The notes below the pieces were generated by a model. It made no database searches. It was not told the origin of the DNA and saw nothing but the letters and a program-made list of their open reading frames with translations. 40,883 bases of DNA. Origin: Thermoplasmata archaeon. GTDB taxonomy: Archaea > Thermoplasmatota > Penumbrarchaeia > JAEHCK01. The position numbers and the translations under genes are program-made. Of this stretch, positions 26,901 through 34,526 are shown piece after piece (position 1 is the first letter of the stretch; every line of letters starts with the position of its first letter). The stretch spans positions 1-40,883 of the forward strand of contig JAEHCK010000027.1 of assembly GCA_020696345.1 (NCBI GenBank). Direction: 5' to 3'.

Positions 26901-28393
26901 TTATCTACATAATTTATCTTAGACAGATTTACAGTGGAATTAAGAACAGTTAGCCATGAGTTGGAATCCAATTGGATATCATATATTGTCGAGTTAAGCT
27001 TTGTTTGATTTATAATTTGACAATTTTTTGACGATGAGATATTTATTCCAATTGAGTTGTTTACAATATTGTTATCTAGGAATATTACGCTGCCAGTACC
27101 AGAGTCACGCACATTAATACCGTCAACAGTGTTCGTGTTGCATGAATTATTTATGAGTGTAATAAAAAAACTTTGGTATAATTTCATACCATCTTGATTT
27201 TTCGAAATATTATTATTTGAAACTGATAATGAATATGAATACTCAATCAATAGACCACTCCCATTGTTCGAGACACATGTGTTATTAGAAATATTTTTCA
27301 CGTTTGAAACAAAAATAGATATTCCGCTCCAGTTATTGGAGGCACAGGTGTTATTAGTAATATAATCACAATTCGCAATATTACATGCGATCCCATAGTT
27401 TAGGTTTGAATTACAGGTATTATTTTCAATTGTTCCTCGTATCGAATTCCCAATTCCGATTCCATTTATATTATTATAGCTGCAATTATTGTTTTCTACC
27501 AGGTTACCATCAAATGAGGAAAAAATTGAGATCCCATTCATATTATTCGAATTGCATGTGTTATTTCTAAGAGTATTATTTGATGAAAAACCAAGACGGA
27601 TACCAATAGTTGTATAACTGCAATTCTGATTTTCCACTAAGATATTTGAACAATTTGCTAATATCACCTGGCTAGCACCTGACGGAATGGTTCCTGTTGT
27701 TAGGTTTTTCCAATAATAAACCGGTTTGCCATTTACTAAATTATTGAGCGGAATAGTATGCGTATTCCAATGTTCGATCCAATATCCAGTAATAAAAATA
27801 CCATCATTGAGAAAATTGTTATTTGTTATATTATTATTTAATGATGATCTTAGATAAATACCTACATTATTGTTAGAGATATTGTTGCCAATTAAATAAT
27901 TAGTCGAAGCTTTGTATAGATAGATGCCATAATCATTATTCAAGCAGCTGTTATTGGAAATAGTACAATTTGACACACCATTCAATTTAATTCCCGAGTT
28001 TCCATCACCACTTCCTTTTATTTTGAACCCACTTACATTTGTCCAATTGGCTGTAATCAATATCACATCACCGCTACCTTTACCATCGATGGAGGTATTT
28101 GTCGTCCCGTTCCCAATCAGTATCACCGTCTTGTTCACCACCACATTCTCATTATATGTCCCCGCCCAGACACGGATCGTATCACCAGCTGTTGCATTAT
28201 CTATGGCCGCCTGGATCGTGGTATAATTATTAGGACCTGACGCACCGGGATAAACATACCGCGTCGTTGCGGCTGCCCCAGAACCATCGTCGTCCACCCC
28301 CGGAAACACCAGCAGCCCGGCAAATCCCACGGTAACCAATATAAACACAAAATATGCGGATACTAACCCTTTCCTGATCTTGTACGCGTTCAT
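23987..28393 (-). CDS. Giant surface protein: beta-helix, five FN3 domains, calcium repeats, anchor, cytoplasmic zinc ribbon
   Basis: About 1,468 residues. A signal peptide is followed by a NosD/pectate-lyase-like right-handed beta-helix (about 45-500) with many NN(x)C and NNxxxN turns. Five fibronectin type III domains (about 610-1090) follow, each opening with PPxxPTxL and carrying YNIY and ETTYYF-like strands. Next come a cadherin-like domain ending in VNDPPG, a PKD-like domain, and thrombospondin-3-like calcium loops (DTDGDGLPN, DLDSDGLTN, DSDDDGHDD). One membrane helix near residue 1385 leads to a Gln-rich cytoplasmic linker and a final zinc ribbon (CSTC and CRSC). The beta-helix suggests polysaccharide binding or cleavage, but I cannot point to catalytic residues. 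I prefer ATG 28393 to the GTG 12 bases upstream, since GGGTG lies at a proper distance. It is convergent with the redox cluster. Confidence 0.88.
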   Translation of the reverse strand: MNAYKIRKGLVSAYFVFILVTVGFAGLLVFPGVDDDGSGAAATTRYVYPGASGPNNYTTIQAAIDNATAGDTIRVWAGTYNENVVVNKTVILIGNGTTNTSIDGKGSGDVILITANWTNVSGFKIKGSGDGNSGIKLNGVSNCTISNNSCLNNDYGIYLYKASTNYLIGNNISNNNVGIYLRSSLNNNITNNNFLNDGIFITGYWIEHWNTHTIPLNNLVNGKPVYYWKNLTTGTIPSGASQVILANCSNILVENQNCSYTTIGIRLGFSSNNTLRNNTCNSNNMNGISIFSSFDGNLVENNNCSYNNINGIGIGNSIRGTIENNTCNSNLNYGIACNIANCDYITNNTCASNNWSGISIFVSNVKNISNNTCVSNNGSGLLIEYSYSLSVSNNNISKNQDGMKLYQSFFITLINNSCNTNTVDGINVRDSGTGSVIFLDNNIVNNSIGINISSSKNCQIINQTKLNSTIYDIQLDSNSWLTVLNSTVNLSKINYVDKKSKLAVQWFMHVNVTNETGEPIPGANVTVKNKVSNVIYNSQTNNQGWCRWIVCTQYVENTTGIIGIVTPHNVTVKKPSYEDGFVLPLPNMTSTKIVNVTLYNETPPHPPTNLQFTNIGGTYLKFSWTTSASYDVEKYNIYINKTGSTNTFDFLGSTTDTFYTATKLVEETTYYFVITAYDDGYFESTNLTGQATTIDSTTPAPPTNLHVFSTGGTFVYLNWNPSPSPDVVSYELYVNDTGSTTSFHSLDITTNWNYNHTGLIEETTYYYSVRAVDDAQLNSTFADMISVTTLDITPPEAPTGLRTTNITGYTITLAWNANTEADLAGYNIYMVSNSIYYKLHTVPAANNSHTLTGLNNEMGYKFAITAFDEVPRESGYSDEIYAATLDITPPRAPTGLCAKAWEGRSIFLNWSTSSIAHGYHIYMNDTGSGVNDEFHIIHTGSYGDYRYTVSGLAEETTYHFKLQTFDGVPNNSSFSAVASATTMDETPPGPPTGLTAINIKADSVELQWKPNLEPDVIGYNILRSTSPSGPFYAPTPSLITDLSYTDFTVNELTIYYYCVKAVDDVHLSSEYSETLKVSTPLGQRMPEVNNSISDIEFDEDTVYDSLDLYQIFSDPNNDPLTFWCTGQTHINVTIDQEIGMVVFRPESNWNGEEEITFFACDEIFNRTAQLTIDVKVLGVNDPPGLVEIIKPEDNINIEHGMLLDFQANCTDPDLSYGDNLTFVWSTDITGVLGTGDTINDIILPVGSHLVFVTVSDRKGEKSVADIMVEVIKGDSIIDTDGDGLPNIWEWDNLGFDPNDPTDANEDLDSDGLTNLEEYNIGTDPKKSDSDDDGHDDGEDAYPLDHTKWKEKPPGKGGEDEGGNVALAAVVIILMILILLIFLFVIRPRIGAVLQDKDEKTAQTEQTQQTTTSVSIHQSLYPQHPKYPEQQQRTQPMPTQVKYCSTCKSPLNYIPLDQRYYCRSCKTYQ

Positions 28394-28482
28394 CGCCCTA
28401 CACACCCAGGATAATAATAATTGATAGATTGCCAGGTACTATTATTGAATAAGATAACGAATATATAAAAATTTCTTGTAAT

Positions 28483-29125
28483 CTAGTGCGAAACCAATGC
28501 CTTTTCGATATCTTGAAAATCATAGCAATAAACCGGAAAATTTCCCAGTTTGGATATTCTTTTCTTAAACGATCTTGCAAATATGCTGTATGATTCTTTT
28601 CTATCCTCGGTATGCCATTTCACATATTCACTCTTGAAAACCATTTTTTTTACCAATTTCTCCGCATCAACATTTGAACTCCATTTACATTCGCAAAATA
28701 ATATCTCTCTTTTGTTTTCATTCAGAGCAATAATATCGAATTCTTCTCCTTTATCCCACCAGCGACCCACCTTTGAATATTGATCTTTAAACAATTTTGG
28801 TATTATCTCGGCAATGATACGCTCGAAATGTCTTCCCATATATTCGTTCAATTGGAGCTCTGTTAGTTTTGCCAGTAGTTGCTCCGTATTTTCGGTCTCG
28901 ATCAATTCTATATTTGGGTATACAAACCTGAACCAAAAATCAAACAAATTATCATCAAGAAAATATAACCCCTTGCGCGATCTCCCGCCTTCAGCTACCG
29001 GTACTTCGCGATGTACCAACTGTAAATCGATAAGTACAGAGAGGTATTTATTTACTATACTTTTTGATAAAGAACAAATTCGACATCCCTGAGCAAATAG
29101 GAATCCGGTCTGAAGATCGTATTTT
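28483..29125 (-). pseudogene. C-terminal remnant of an archaeal DUF234 ATPase
   Basis: The intact reading frame (28483-29019, opening with TTG) matches the C-terminal part of archaeal ATPases with a DUF234 domain: REVPVAEGGRSRKGLYFL, DFWFRFVYPN, and a nuclease-like EFDIIALNENKREILFCECKW. In-frame coding continues upstream of any start codon (SKSIVNKYLSVLIDLQLVHR, a winged-helix segment). After a frameshift a further family segment appears, RPDSYLLRDVE, at about 29070-29115. The N-terminal P-loop half, about 230 residues, is missing, and the DUF4143 ATPase gene begins immediately beyond. I read this as a decayed gene cut off at its N-terminus. The DUF234 nuclease-like domain itself looks intact and could still be expressed, but no promoter is visible. 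Confidence 0.75.
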
Positions 29126-29134
29126 TAATAGATA

Positions 29135-30439
29135 TCAACATTTTTTACCTAAAAGCCATTTCCAGAGTGGTATATATTCGATCGTTTTATCGTTTATTTT
29201 TTCAGAATCTTCATAATCCCAGGTAATAATTGTTCCTCTTCTCAAATTAAAATATTTCATTCCATTAACCAATCCTTTTAGCTCTCGTTTCTTTGTTTTT
29301 GGGTTGTCTATATCATAACATACCTGGATCAATTGTGTAATTTTTAGTCCTTTCTTGACAACAAAATCCAACTCGGAATTAGCATCTTTCCAGTAATATA
29401 TTTCTCCTCTATTTCTTAGATTCAAAAAAATTAGATTTTCGATAAGTCTACCAATATCTTCACTAAACCTAAAACTGACAGCGCTCCTTAAACCCGTATC
29501 CACGCTATATGCTTTCCTGGGATAGGTATATTGAGCCTTAAGAGAATATGAATAGTGATTAACGAAGAACAATAGATATACATCCTCTAAATGATTGAAA
29601 TATTCCTGGACCGTTCTTATATTGAGACCAAGCAATGAACTTAAAGATTTTGCACTGGTCATATTCGAAATGTTGGTTAACAAATAGATCGCAAGTTTTT
29701 CCAACTTTTTTCTCTCTTTTATTTCATATCTCGTTAAAATATCTCTAGCAAGGATTGCGTTAAAATATTCTTTCAATAGAGTATATTTTAAATCTTTGTT
29801 TTTTTCTAAAACCACCTCAGGAAAACCACCAAATCTTAGATATTCATCCAACATATGTTTTATTCTTGATTTGGCCGCTAGTAATTTAGCTTCAGTGCTG
29901 ATATTTAATCCATTGAATTCTATGAATTCTCTGAACGATAATGGAAACAATTCGTGGGTAAGATTTCTACCCACAAGATATTTTGAATATTCTGACTTTA
30001 AAAGAGATGAGTTTGAACCTGATACTACAATTTTTATATTTTTATAAGAATCATATATTTTTTTCACCCATTTCTCCCAATTTTGCATGTTTTGGATCTC
30101 ATCAAAAAAGAGATACTTTTTTCCTGTGGGCATCATTAATTCTTCGTAAACTTCATAGATCTTATCGAGGTTCGTATCTTTAAAGGTAGGATCATCAAGA
30201 TTGACATAAAGCACTTGGTTAGTGTTCAGTTTTTTAAGTAATTCTTTGATCAACAGGTATAATGAACTTGTTTTCCCAGATCTTCTAACGCCTGTAATTG
30301 CTAATATTTCTTTGCGGTTAAATAGAGGTCGGATATCATCAATGGATGCTCGTCCTTTTAAAGTTTCGATAATATCAGTTTTATCATTCCACCACGGGTT
30401 CCAGAAGATGAGGCCGTCTTTTATCAATTGTAGCACCAT
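29135..30439 (-). CDS. AAA-family ATPase with DUF4143 C-terminal domain (copy 1)
   Basis: 434 residues of the AAA_14/DUF4143 family, abundant and mobile in archaeal genomes and of unproven function. The P-loop is GVRRSGKTS (50-58), Walker B is YLFFDEIQ (109-116) and sensor 1 lies in VVSGSNSS (138-145). An arginine-rich middle region contains FGGFPEVVLE. A winged-helix segment is followed by DUF4143 with the nuclease-like SELDFVVKKGLK. The protein ends in EYIPLWKWLL, the same ending as its paralogue at 33030. The ATG at 30439 has an upstream TATAAT whose spacing suggests a leaderless start. ATGGTG occurs three times around the promoter and start. It sits next to the DUF234 remnant and 3 kb from its paralogue, with the AbiE pair between. 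Confidence 0.9.
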   Translation of the reverse strand: MVLQLIKDGLIFWNPWWNDKTDIIETLKGRASIDDIRPLFNRKEILAITGVRRSGKTSSLYLLIKELLKKLNTNQVLYVNLDDPTFKDTNLDKIYEVYEELMMPTGKKYLFFDEIQNMQNWEKWVKKIYDSYKNIKIVVSGSNSSLLKSEYSKYLVGRNLTHELFPLSFREFIEFNGLNISTEAKLLAAKSRIKHMLDEYLRFGGFPEVVLEKNKDLKYTLLKEYFNAILARDILTRYEIKERKKLEKLAIYLLTNISNMTSAKSLSSLLGLNIRTVQEYFNHLEDVYLLFFVNHYSYSLKAQYTYPRKAYSVDTGLRSAVSFRFSEDIGRLIENLIFLNLRNRGEIYYWKDANSELDFVVKKGLKITQLIQVCYDIDNPKTKKRELKGLVNGMKYFNLRRGTIITWDYEDSEKINDKTIEYIPLWKWLLGKKC

Positions 30440-30752
30440 ACACCATGATATGCATTATAGTCTAGCGTAGTGCACCATTATAAAGGTTTCTGTTGTAATA
30501 ACATACACTAAATCTTATCAAGTACAGAAGATAATTATTTGGCGTTCATTATGATTTAAAATTCAGCTATATAAATATATATTCATAATAAGTGAAATTC
30601 CAAGAAACAAGCTCCAATAACCAAATAAATTCCAATAATCAATGATCGAATCTTCAAACTTGGAAAAGGGATTTGGATATTGTTTAGGTCATTAGGATTT
30701 CGAATTTTGATATTGTTTGTCATATGCAATTTGTTTATTGTTATTTAACTGA
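30440..30752. other. Intergenic interval with AT-rich dispersed repeats
   Basis: About 310 bases without a gene. The left end is the promoter of the ATPase gene. From 30595 to 30720 there is the degenerate family seen elsewhere in the window, with AATTCCAAGAAACAAGCTCC and, further on, GGATTTGGATATTG in the opposite sense, giving a loosely inverted layout. I see no RNA gene. Confidence 0.6.
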
Positions 30753-30890
30753 TCAATTAGTTTGCTGAAGTTGATTCATTGCATCTTGTATTGCCATCTC
30801 CAGGTCTGGGTGCATTCCCGGCTCCTGCTCTAGAACATGCTGCCAGGCAACGATTGCGTCCTCGTATCTGCTTTGACTGTACGTTAGGCT
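30753..30890 (-). pseudogene. C-terminal fragment of a TPR-repeat protein
   Basis: The minus-strand frame ending at the TGA at 30753 reads SRYEDAIVAWQHVLEQEPGM and then HPDLEMAIQDAMNQLQQTN. This is a typical tetratricopeptide repeat followed by a capping helix. Upstream the frame runs into a stop beyond an eight-base A tract and then the end of the AbiEii-like gene, so no start or earlier repeats exist. It appears to be the tail of a TPR gene left behind when the toxin-antitoxin pair was inserted. Confidence 0.6.
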
Positions 30891-30900
30891 ACCTTTTTTT

Positions 30901-31857
30901 TTATAATTCCCCTAAGATCTTCAGTTTTTCTGCGATCGAGAAACAGAAATCATCCCAATCCCTGATAGTTTCACGTCCCTGCAAACCAACCATTGCTGCA
31001 AAGCCCATTACCTCTTGCGAACGTGTAGAAAATGAGTATATAGTTTCAATCGAACCTCTAACAACTGCACCTTGTTCCAAGTGCGATCTCCTACATACAA
31101 GTTCCAACTTCTTTAGTATTTGTGTAGTATCAAAATCATTTTTTAACAACATTCCTAGATCGTAAACATCTTTGAACCGTTCCCGACCAAAAGTATTTGT
31201 CACAGTTGTAGCCAAAATTTTATCCACGATCAGGTCCTCTAAACTTGAATGGTTAAACGTTACTTTCTTTTTTGGGTGTTGGTAGTCAAGTATGAAAAAT
31301 TCGGGCGCCTTCATAATTGTTTGCATAGCTGGCAGCCAAGAATGTTTGTAATTGATCTGGACCCTTATACTCTTTGCCTGGATCCTATTATCACCGACCT
31401 TTTCAAGTTCACCGAACCGTGATGGCATCCTTCGGCCGAAGTTCAGGGTTCCACTATGTGGATCATCACCTTTAAACTCAAAAGTACCAAACATGATACC
31501 AGCAATATTGGCTTGACCCCCGCGTTTTTGAATACGCTTGTTTAAATTTTGGATCTCATCTTTGATAGTATTGGGATTTTCGATAATTGAATTAAAGTCA
31601 AGGTCGACAGAAGCTCTCTGAAATCCCGATGGCAAGTATGTCTGAACACAAGTACCACCCTTAAAGACAAGCCAATTACAATCTGATAAAATTCCAAGCG
31701 TGTCTAGGTGCCAGAACGTTATTTCTACTAATCTCGCAGGTATTCCGCTCTTGTGCTGTATACCTCGAAATACCTCCTGGGTTAATTGCTTTCTGTGCCA
31801 GTATTCAACGGTAGATAATATTGCCGTCCACTCGTTATGGGTTAGTTCGATCCTCAA
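30901..31857 (-). CDS. AbiEii-like nucleotidyltransferase toxin
   Basis: 318 residues of the AbiEii/DUF1814 nucleotidyltransferase family, the toxin half of AbiE abortive-infection and type IV toxin-antitoxin systems. The characteristic first motif is VFKGGT (64-69), with the catalytic acidic pair in SVDLDF (Ser83, Asp85, Asp87). Later motifs include RVQINYKHS and LEDLIVDKILATT, then GRERFKDVYDLGML. These proteins transfer nucleotides, in studied cases onto tRNA or other targets, and block growth. The gene starts at TTG 31857, three bases after the stop of the upstream antitoxin-like gene, with GGGGGT before it. The polarity antitoxin then toxin matches AbiE operons. The actual target here is unknown. 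Confidence 0.88.
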   Translation of the reverse strand: MRIELTHNEWTAILSTVEYWHRKQLTQEVFRGIQHKSGIPARLVEITFWHLDTLGILSDCNWLVFKGGTCVQTYLPSGFQRASVDLDFNSIIENPNTIKDEIQNLNKRIQKRGGQANIAGIMFGTFEFKGDDPHSGTLNFGRRMPSRFGELEKVGDNRIQAKSIRVQINYKHSWLPAMQTIMKAPEFFILDYQHPKKKVTFNHSSLEDLIVDKILATTVTNTFGRERFKDVYDLGMLLKNDFDTTQILKKLELVCRRSHLEQGAVVRGSIETIYSFSTRSQEVMGFAAMVGLQGRETIRDWDDFCFSIAEKLKILGEL

Positions 31858-31860
31858 CCT

Positions 31861-32703
31861 TTAACCCCCCATTAAAGTATTATATGCTTTTTTAACGGTA
31901 TCAGATATTTCCGGTTTTTGATTTGCTTTTGCTAAAGCGATATCTTTTGATTTAAGTTCGATCATAATCTTACCCATGACATTATTGATCTCATAAATAA
32001 CAGATAAAAAGATATCATGTACCCCTCTGTTTTCTGCGATATCCATCAGCCTTTCATAGTTTATATTCTCCTCAGATATATTCTGTAGAAGTAGTAATAT
32101 GGCCGGATAAAGATCACACTCGCGATGCACGATACAGTCCACAATACCTCTTTCTACTGAAGCGAGCCATACCGTTGAGCCGAACATGTTCTCACGTTTT
32201 ATATCTATTGGTATCATTTCAATATCGAACCAAAGTAACTTGATATGTGATATTTCAGACAGCGTCTTAAGGTAGTTCCTCAAGTGTGTATTTGGGTTTA
32301 GTATCGCTATTAATGCGGAATTCTGCACATGATCGATTGGTGGCCCGTTCTGACAGGCGGCAATATATCCAGTAATATAATAATCGTTACCGAATAATGT
32401 ATCGATGCGCTCGAGAAAGATCCGATGATCGTCCATGAAATTAGAAGTTACTACTACTAAATTAGCAATATCCTCATAGAATGGAAATGTTGTATCAAGT
32501 TCGACTTTATTATTTACTTCTTTTAATATTCCAATAGCGATCAATTGATCTATCTGCTCGTAAGTAGGTCCGGTGCCTGCAGAAATTGCTTTACTCAACG
32601 CGTGGCGTGTCAATGGGCCTGGCTCAAGTACTAGTTTTTCGATAATTCGAGCTTTGGTTGTGGTTCCAAGTAGTTGGGTTAAGTAAGTTTTTTGTTTTGG
32701 CAT
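31861..32703 (-). CDS. AbiEi-like winged-helix antitoxin, partner of the AbiEii-like toxin
   Basis: 280 residues. The N-terminus is a winged helix-turn-helix (about 12-70: TKARIIEKLVLEPGPLTRHA, then a recognition-helix region and ILKEVNNKVEL wing). The remainder is a mixed domain without cysteine clusters. In AbiE systems the first gene encodes an antitoxin that represses the operon through its winged helix, and position and size fit that role. The sequence is diverged, so the antitoxin call leans on context. The ATG at 32703 is 27 bases from a TATA box (minus-strand GTTATATACC), giving a leaderless start. Two TACCAT motifs spaced ten bases apart overlap this region and could be its operator. 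The toxin gene follows after three bases. Confidence 0.7.
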   Translation of the reverse strand: MPKQKTYLTQLLGTTTKARIIEKLVLEPGPLTRHALSKAISAGTGPTYEQIDQLIAIGILKEVNNKVELDTTFPFYEDIANLVVVTSNFMDDHRIFLERIDTLFGNDYYITGYIAACQNGPPIDHVQNSALIAILNPNTHLRNYLKTLSEISHIKLLWFDIEMIPIDIKRENMFGSTVWLASVERGIVDCIVHRECDLYPAILLLLQNISEENINYERLMDIAENRGVHDIFLSVIYEINNVMGKIMIELKSKDIALAKANQKPEISDTVKKAYNTLMGG

Positions 32704-33029
32704 GATGATAGTTATGGTAAGTAATGGTATATAACACTTTCCGGATTCAGAAAACTATTTAGATATTTACTTTAAAGAGAAAACATGTGAGTGTGTGAGT
32801 GTGTGGGTTTGGGAGTATGTGGGTGTGTGAGTGTTAAAAACAGGGGTCGGGGGTCTGGAGTTCAGGGGTCGTAAACAGTTGCTAGATGCTAGTTACTAGT
32901 TGCCAGTTTAATATGATCACACTAGAAACTAGCAACTGATAACTGACAACTGGCAAGAGTGTGTGGGTGTGGATGTAGGTGGAGTTATTGGTATGTGAGT
33001 TGTTTGTTTATATTCTCCGTGATAAGATA
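32704..33029. repeat. Intergenic repeats: GTGTGTGAG-type and CTAG-containing degenerate repeats
   Basis: From 32786 to 32832 there is a TG-rich stretch (GTGAGTGTGTGGGTTTGGGA). From 32845 to 32960 comes a block with GGGGTCTGGA, then AAACAGTTGCTAGATGCTAG and multiple variants of AGTTGCTAG and its complement CTAGCAACT, which give inverted pairing such as TTGCCAGTT with AACTGGCAA. Related sequence recurs at 37123-37183. The AbiE promoter is at the left end. No gene is visible. Confidence 0.75.
32726..32735 (-). promoter_or_regulatory. TATA box of the AbiE-like operon with possible operator
   Basis: Minus-strand GTTATATACC is centred 27 bases from ATG 32703. Immediately downstream, TACCAT occurs twice with a ten-base period (about 32713-32728), placed to allow autorepression. 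Confidence 0.5.
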
Positions 33030-34346
33030 TTAGACATCATGCAAAAGCCATTTCCAAAGTGGTTTGTATTCGATCTTTTTATTGTCAATTTCTTCAATTG
33101 ATTCATAATCTTTTGTAATTACAAGTCCTAATTCCATACCAAATTCTTCCATTGCATCTAAGAGCCCTTTTTTCTCCCTACCTTTTGTAGATTCTTTTTC
33201 AACATCCCAGATTACTTGGATCAATTGCACGATCTTTATACCCCTTTTAATTACAAAATCAACTTCACTTTTCCTGTTTTTGCCTTTCCAGTAATACAGT
33301 TCGATCAAAGGATCTAAATTTTTCATTTGAAGTAATTTAATAAAAACCAGGTTCTCTGCAGTTCTGCCAAGATCTTCTGAAGTATAAAATCCGGTTGCAG
33401 TCCTTAAACCTACATCAATACAATAGATCTTTGCTGGATTAGCATCCTGAATCCGAATTGATGGAGAATATTTTTTTACGGTAAACATAAAGTTTACATC
33501 TTCCAAATATGATAAGTAATTTAGAATTGTTTTTTTGGAAAGATTATATTGTTGGACAATACCTCTATGATATTTTGAGATACTGAAATAATTCGATATA
33601 TTCGAAATAAGGAATTTTATAAGCACTTTTAAAAATGAAATGTTCCGAATCTTATAGCGTTCAATAAGGTCCTTTATAAATATTGTATTAAAATACTCTT
33701 GTAAGATCCTAAGCTTTGTACGTTCATTCTCTTCGAGCACCACCTCAGGAAATCCTCCGAAGCTCATGTATTCGTCTAATTGATTGATTACTTTAAACCT
33801 AGTTTGTGAATAAGAAATTGTTTTGTTAACATTAATATTTCTGGCTTTCAGGATTTCAAGAAATGAAAATGGAAATATTTTATATGAGATAGTTCTTCCT
33901 CGAAGTGCAGTAGCAATTTCACTGCTTAGTAGTTTTGAACTTGAACCGGTCAAAAATATTTTATATTGTTTTTTATCGTCTAAATATCTAACCGCACGTT
34001 CCCAATCTGTAATTTCATGTATTTCGTCAAAGAATAAATAAGGAGTGGATCTTTCCGGGTATAGTTCCCGATATGCTTCGATCAAAACATCAATATCCGC
34101 GGCAGCAAATGGATAAATCCGGGGGTCTTCAAAATTAATATACACAACATTTTTTTTATCAACACCCTTATCTTCCAGTAATCTTATAATAAGATACAAA
34201 ATGAAAGTTTTACCAGACCTTCTAGGTCCGATCAAAGTTACGATCTTATTAGAGTTCAGATCAATCCCTGAGTCTCTTTTGATCAGTTCAGGTAATTCAG
34301 ATTCATGAAATTCAATTATGATCTTTTTAATTATGTTTTTATTCAT
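33030..34346 (-). CDS. AAA-family ATPase with DUF4143 C-terminal domain (copy 2)
   Basis: 438 residues, paralogous to the gene at 29135. The P-loop is GPRRSGKTF (40-48), Walker B is YLFFDEIHE (103-111), and sensor 1 lies in LTGSSSKLL. The middle contains FGGFPEVVLEENERTK, and the DUF4143 domain has the nuclease-like KSEVDFVIKRGIK. The end EYKPLWKWLL is shared with copy 1. The two are clearly homologous but diverged enough that a recent tandem duplication is unlikely. The ATG at 34346 lies 27 bases from a TATA box, indicating a leaderless message. Such genes spread horizontally among archaea and often sit in variable regions, which fits the AbiE pair and gene remnants next to it. Confidence 0.9.
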   Translation of the reverse strand: MNKNIIKKIIIEFHESELPELIKRDSGIDLNSNKIVTLIGPRRSGKTFILYLIIRLLEDKGVDKKNVVYINFEDPRIYPFAAADIDVLIEAYRELYPERSTPYLFFDEIHEITDWERAVRYLDDKKQYKIFLTGSSSKLLSSEIATALRGRTISYKIFPFSFLEILKARNINVNKTISYSQTRFKVINQLDEYMSFGGFPEVVLEENERTKLRILQEYFNTIFIKDLIERYKIRNISFLKVLIKFLISNISNYFSISKYHRGIVQQYNLSKKTILNYLSYLEDVNFMFTVKKYSPSIRIQDANPAKIYCIDVGLRTATGFYTSEDLGRTAENLVFIKLLQMKNLDPLIELYYWKGKNRKSEVDFVIKRGIKIVQLIQVIWDVEKESTKGREKKGLLDAMEEFGMELGLVITKDYESIEEIDNKKIEYKPLWKWLLHDV

Positions 34347-34368
34347 AGTATATAAAACGAGGTAGGGC

Positions 34369-34377
34369 TATATAATT
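34369..34377 (-). promoter_or_regulatory. TATA box of the second DUF4143 ATPase gene
   Basis: Minus-strand AATTATATA is centred 27 bases upstream of ATG 34346, fitting a leaderless transcript. Confidence 0.5.
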
Positions 34378-34497
34378 GTTTCCCATAAGTCACCAATCAT
34401 TAACTATATTGGTAACATGTATGCAACCACTTTGACCAATAATGACGTGGCAAACCATTCGTATAATAACAATTTACGTTGCTTCCGCAATCGAAAC

Positions 34498-34505
34498 AAT
34501 ATTTA
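34498..34505 (+). promoter_or_regulatory. TATA box of the AIR synthase-related gene
   Basis: AATATTTA is centred about 26 bases before ATG 34527. A second AT-rich box (TTATATCA, 34510-34517) could serve the ATG at 34536. Either argues against the long TTG start at 34479. Confidence 0.4.
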
Positions 34506-34526
34506 GTAGTTATATCATTATGGATT

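Noticed and set aside
30779-31165. Plus-strand frame antisense to the AbiEii-like gene
   Set aside because: The minus-strand frame shows conserved nucleotidyltransferase motifs and the TPR tail; the plus frame shows nothing.
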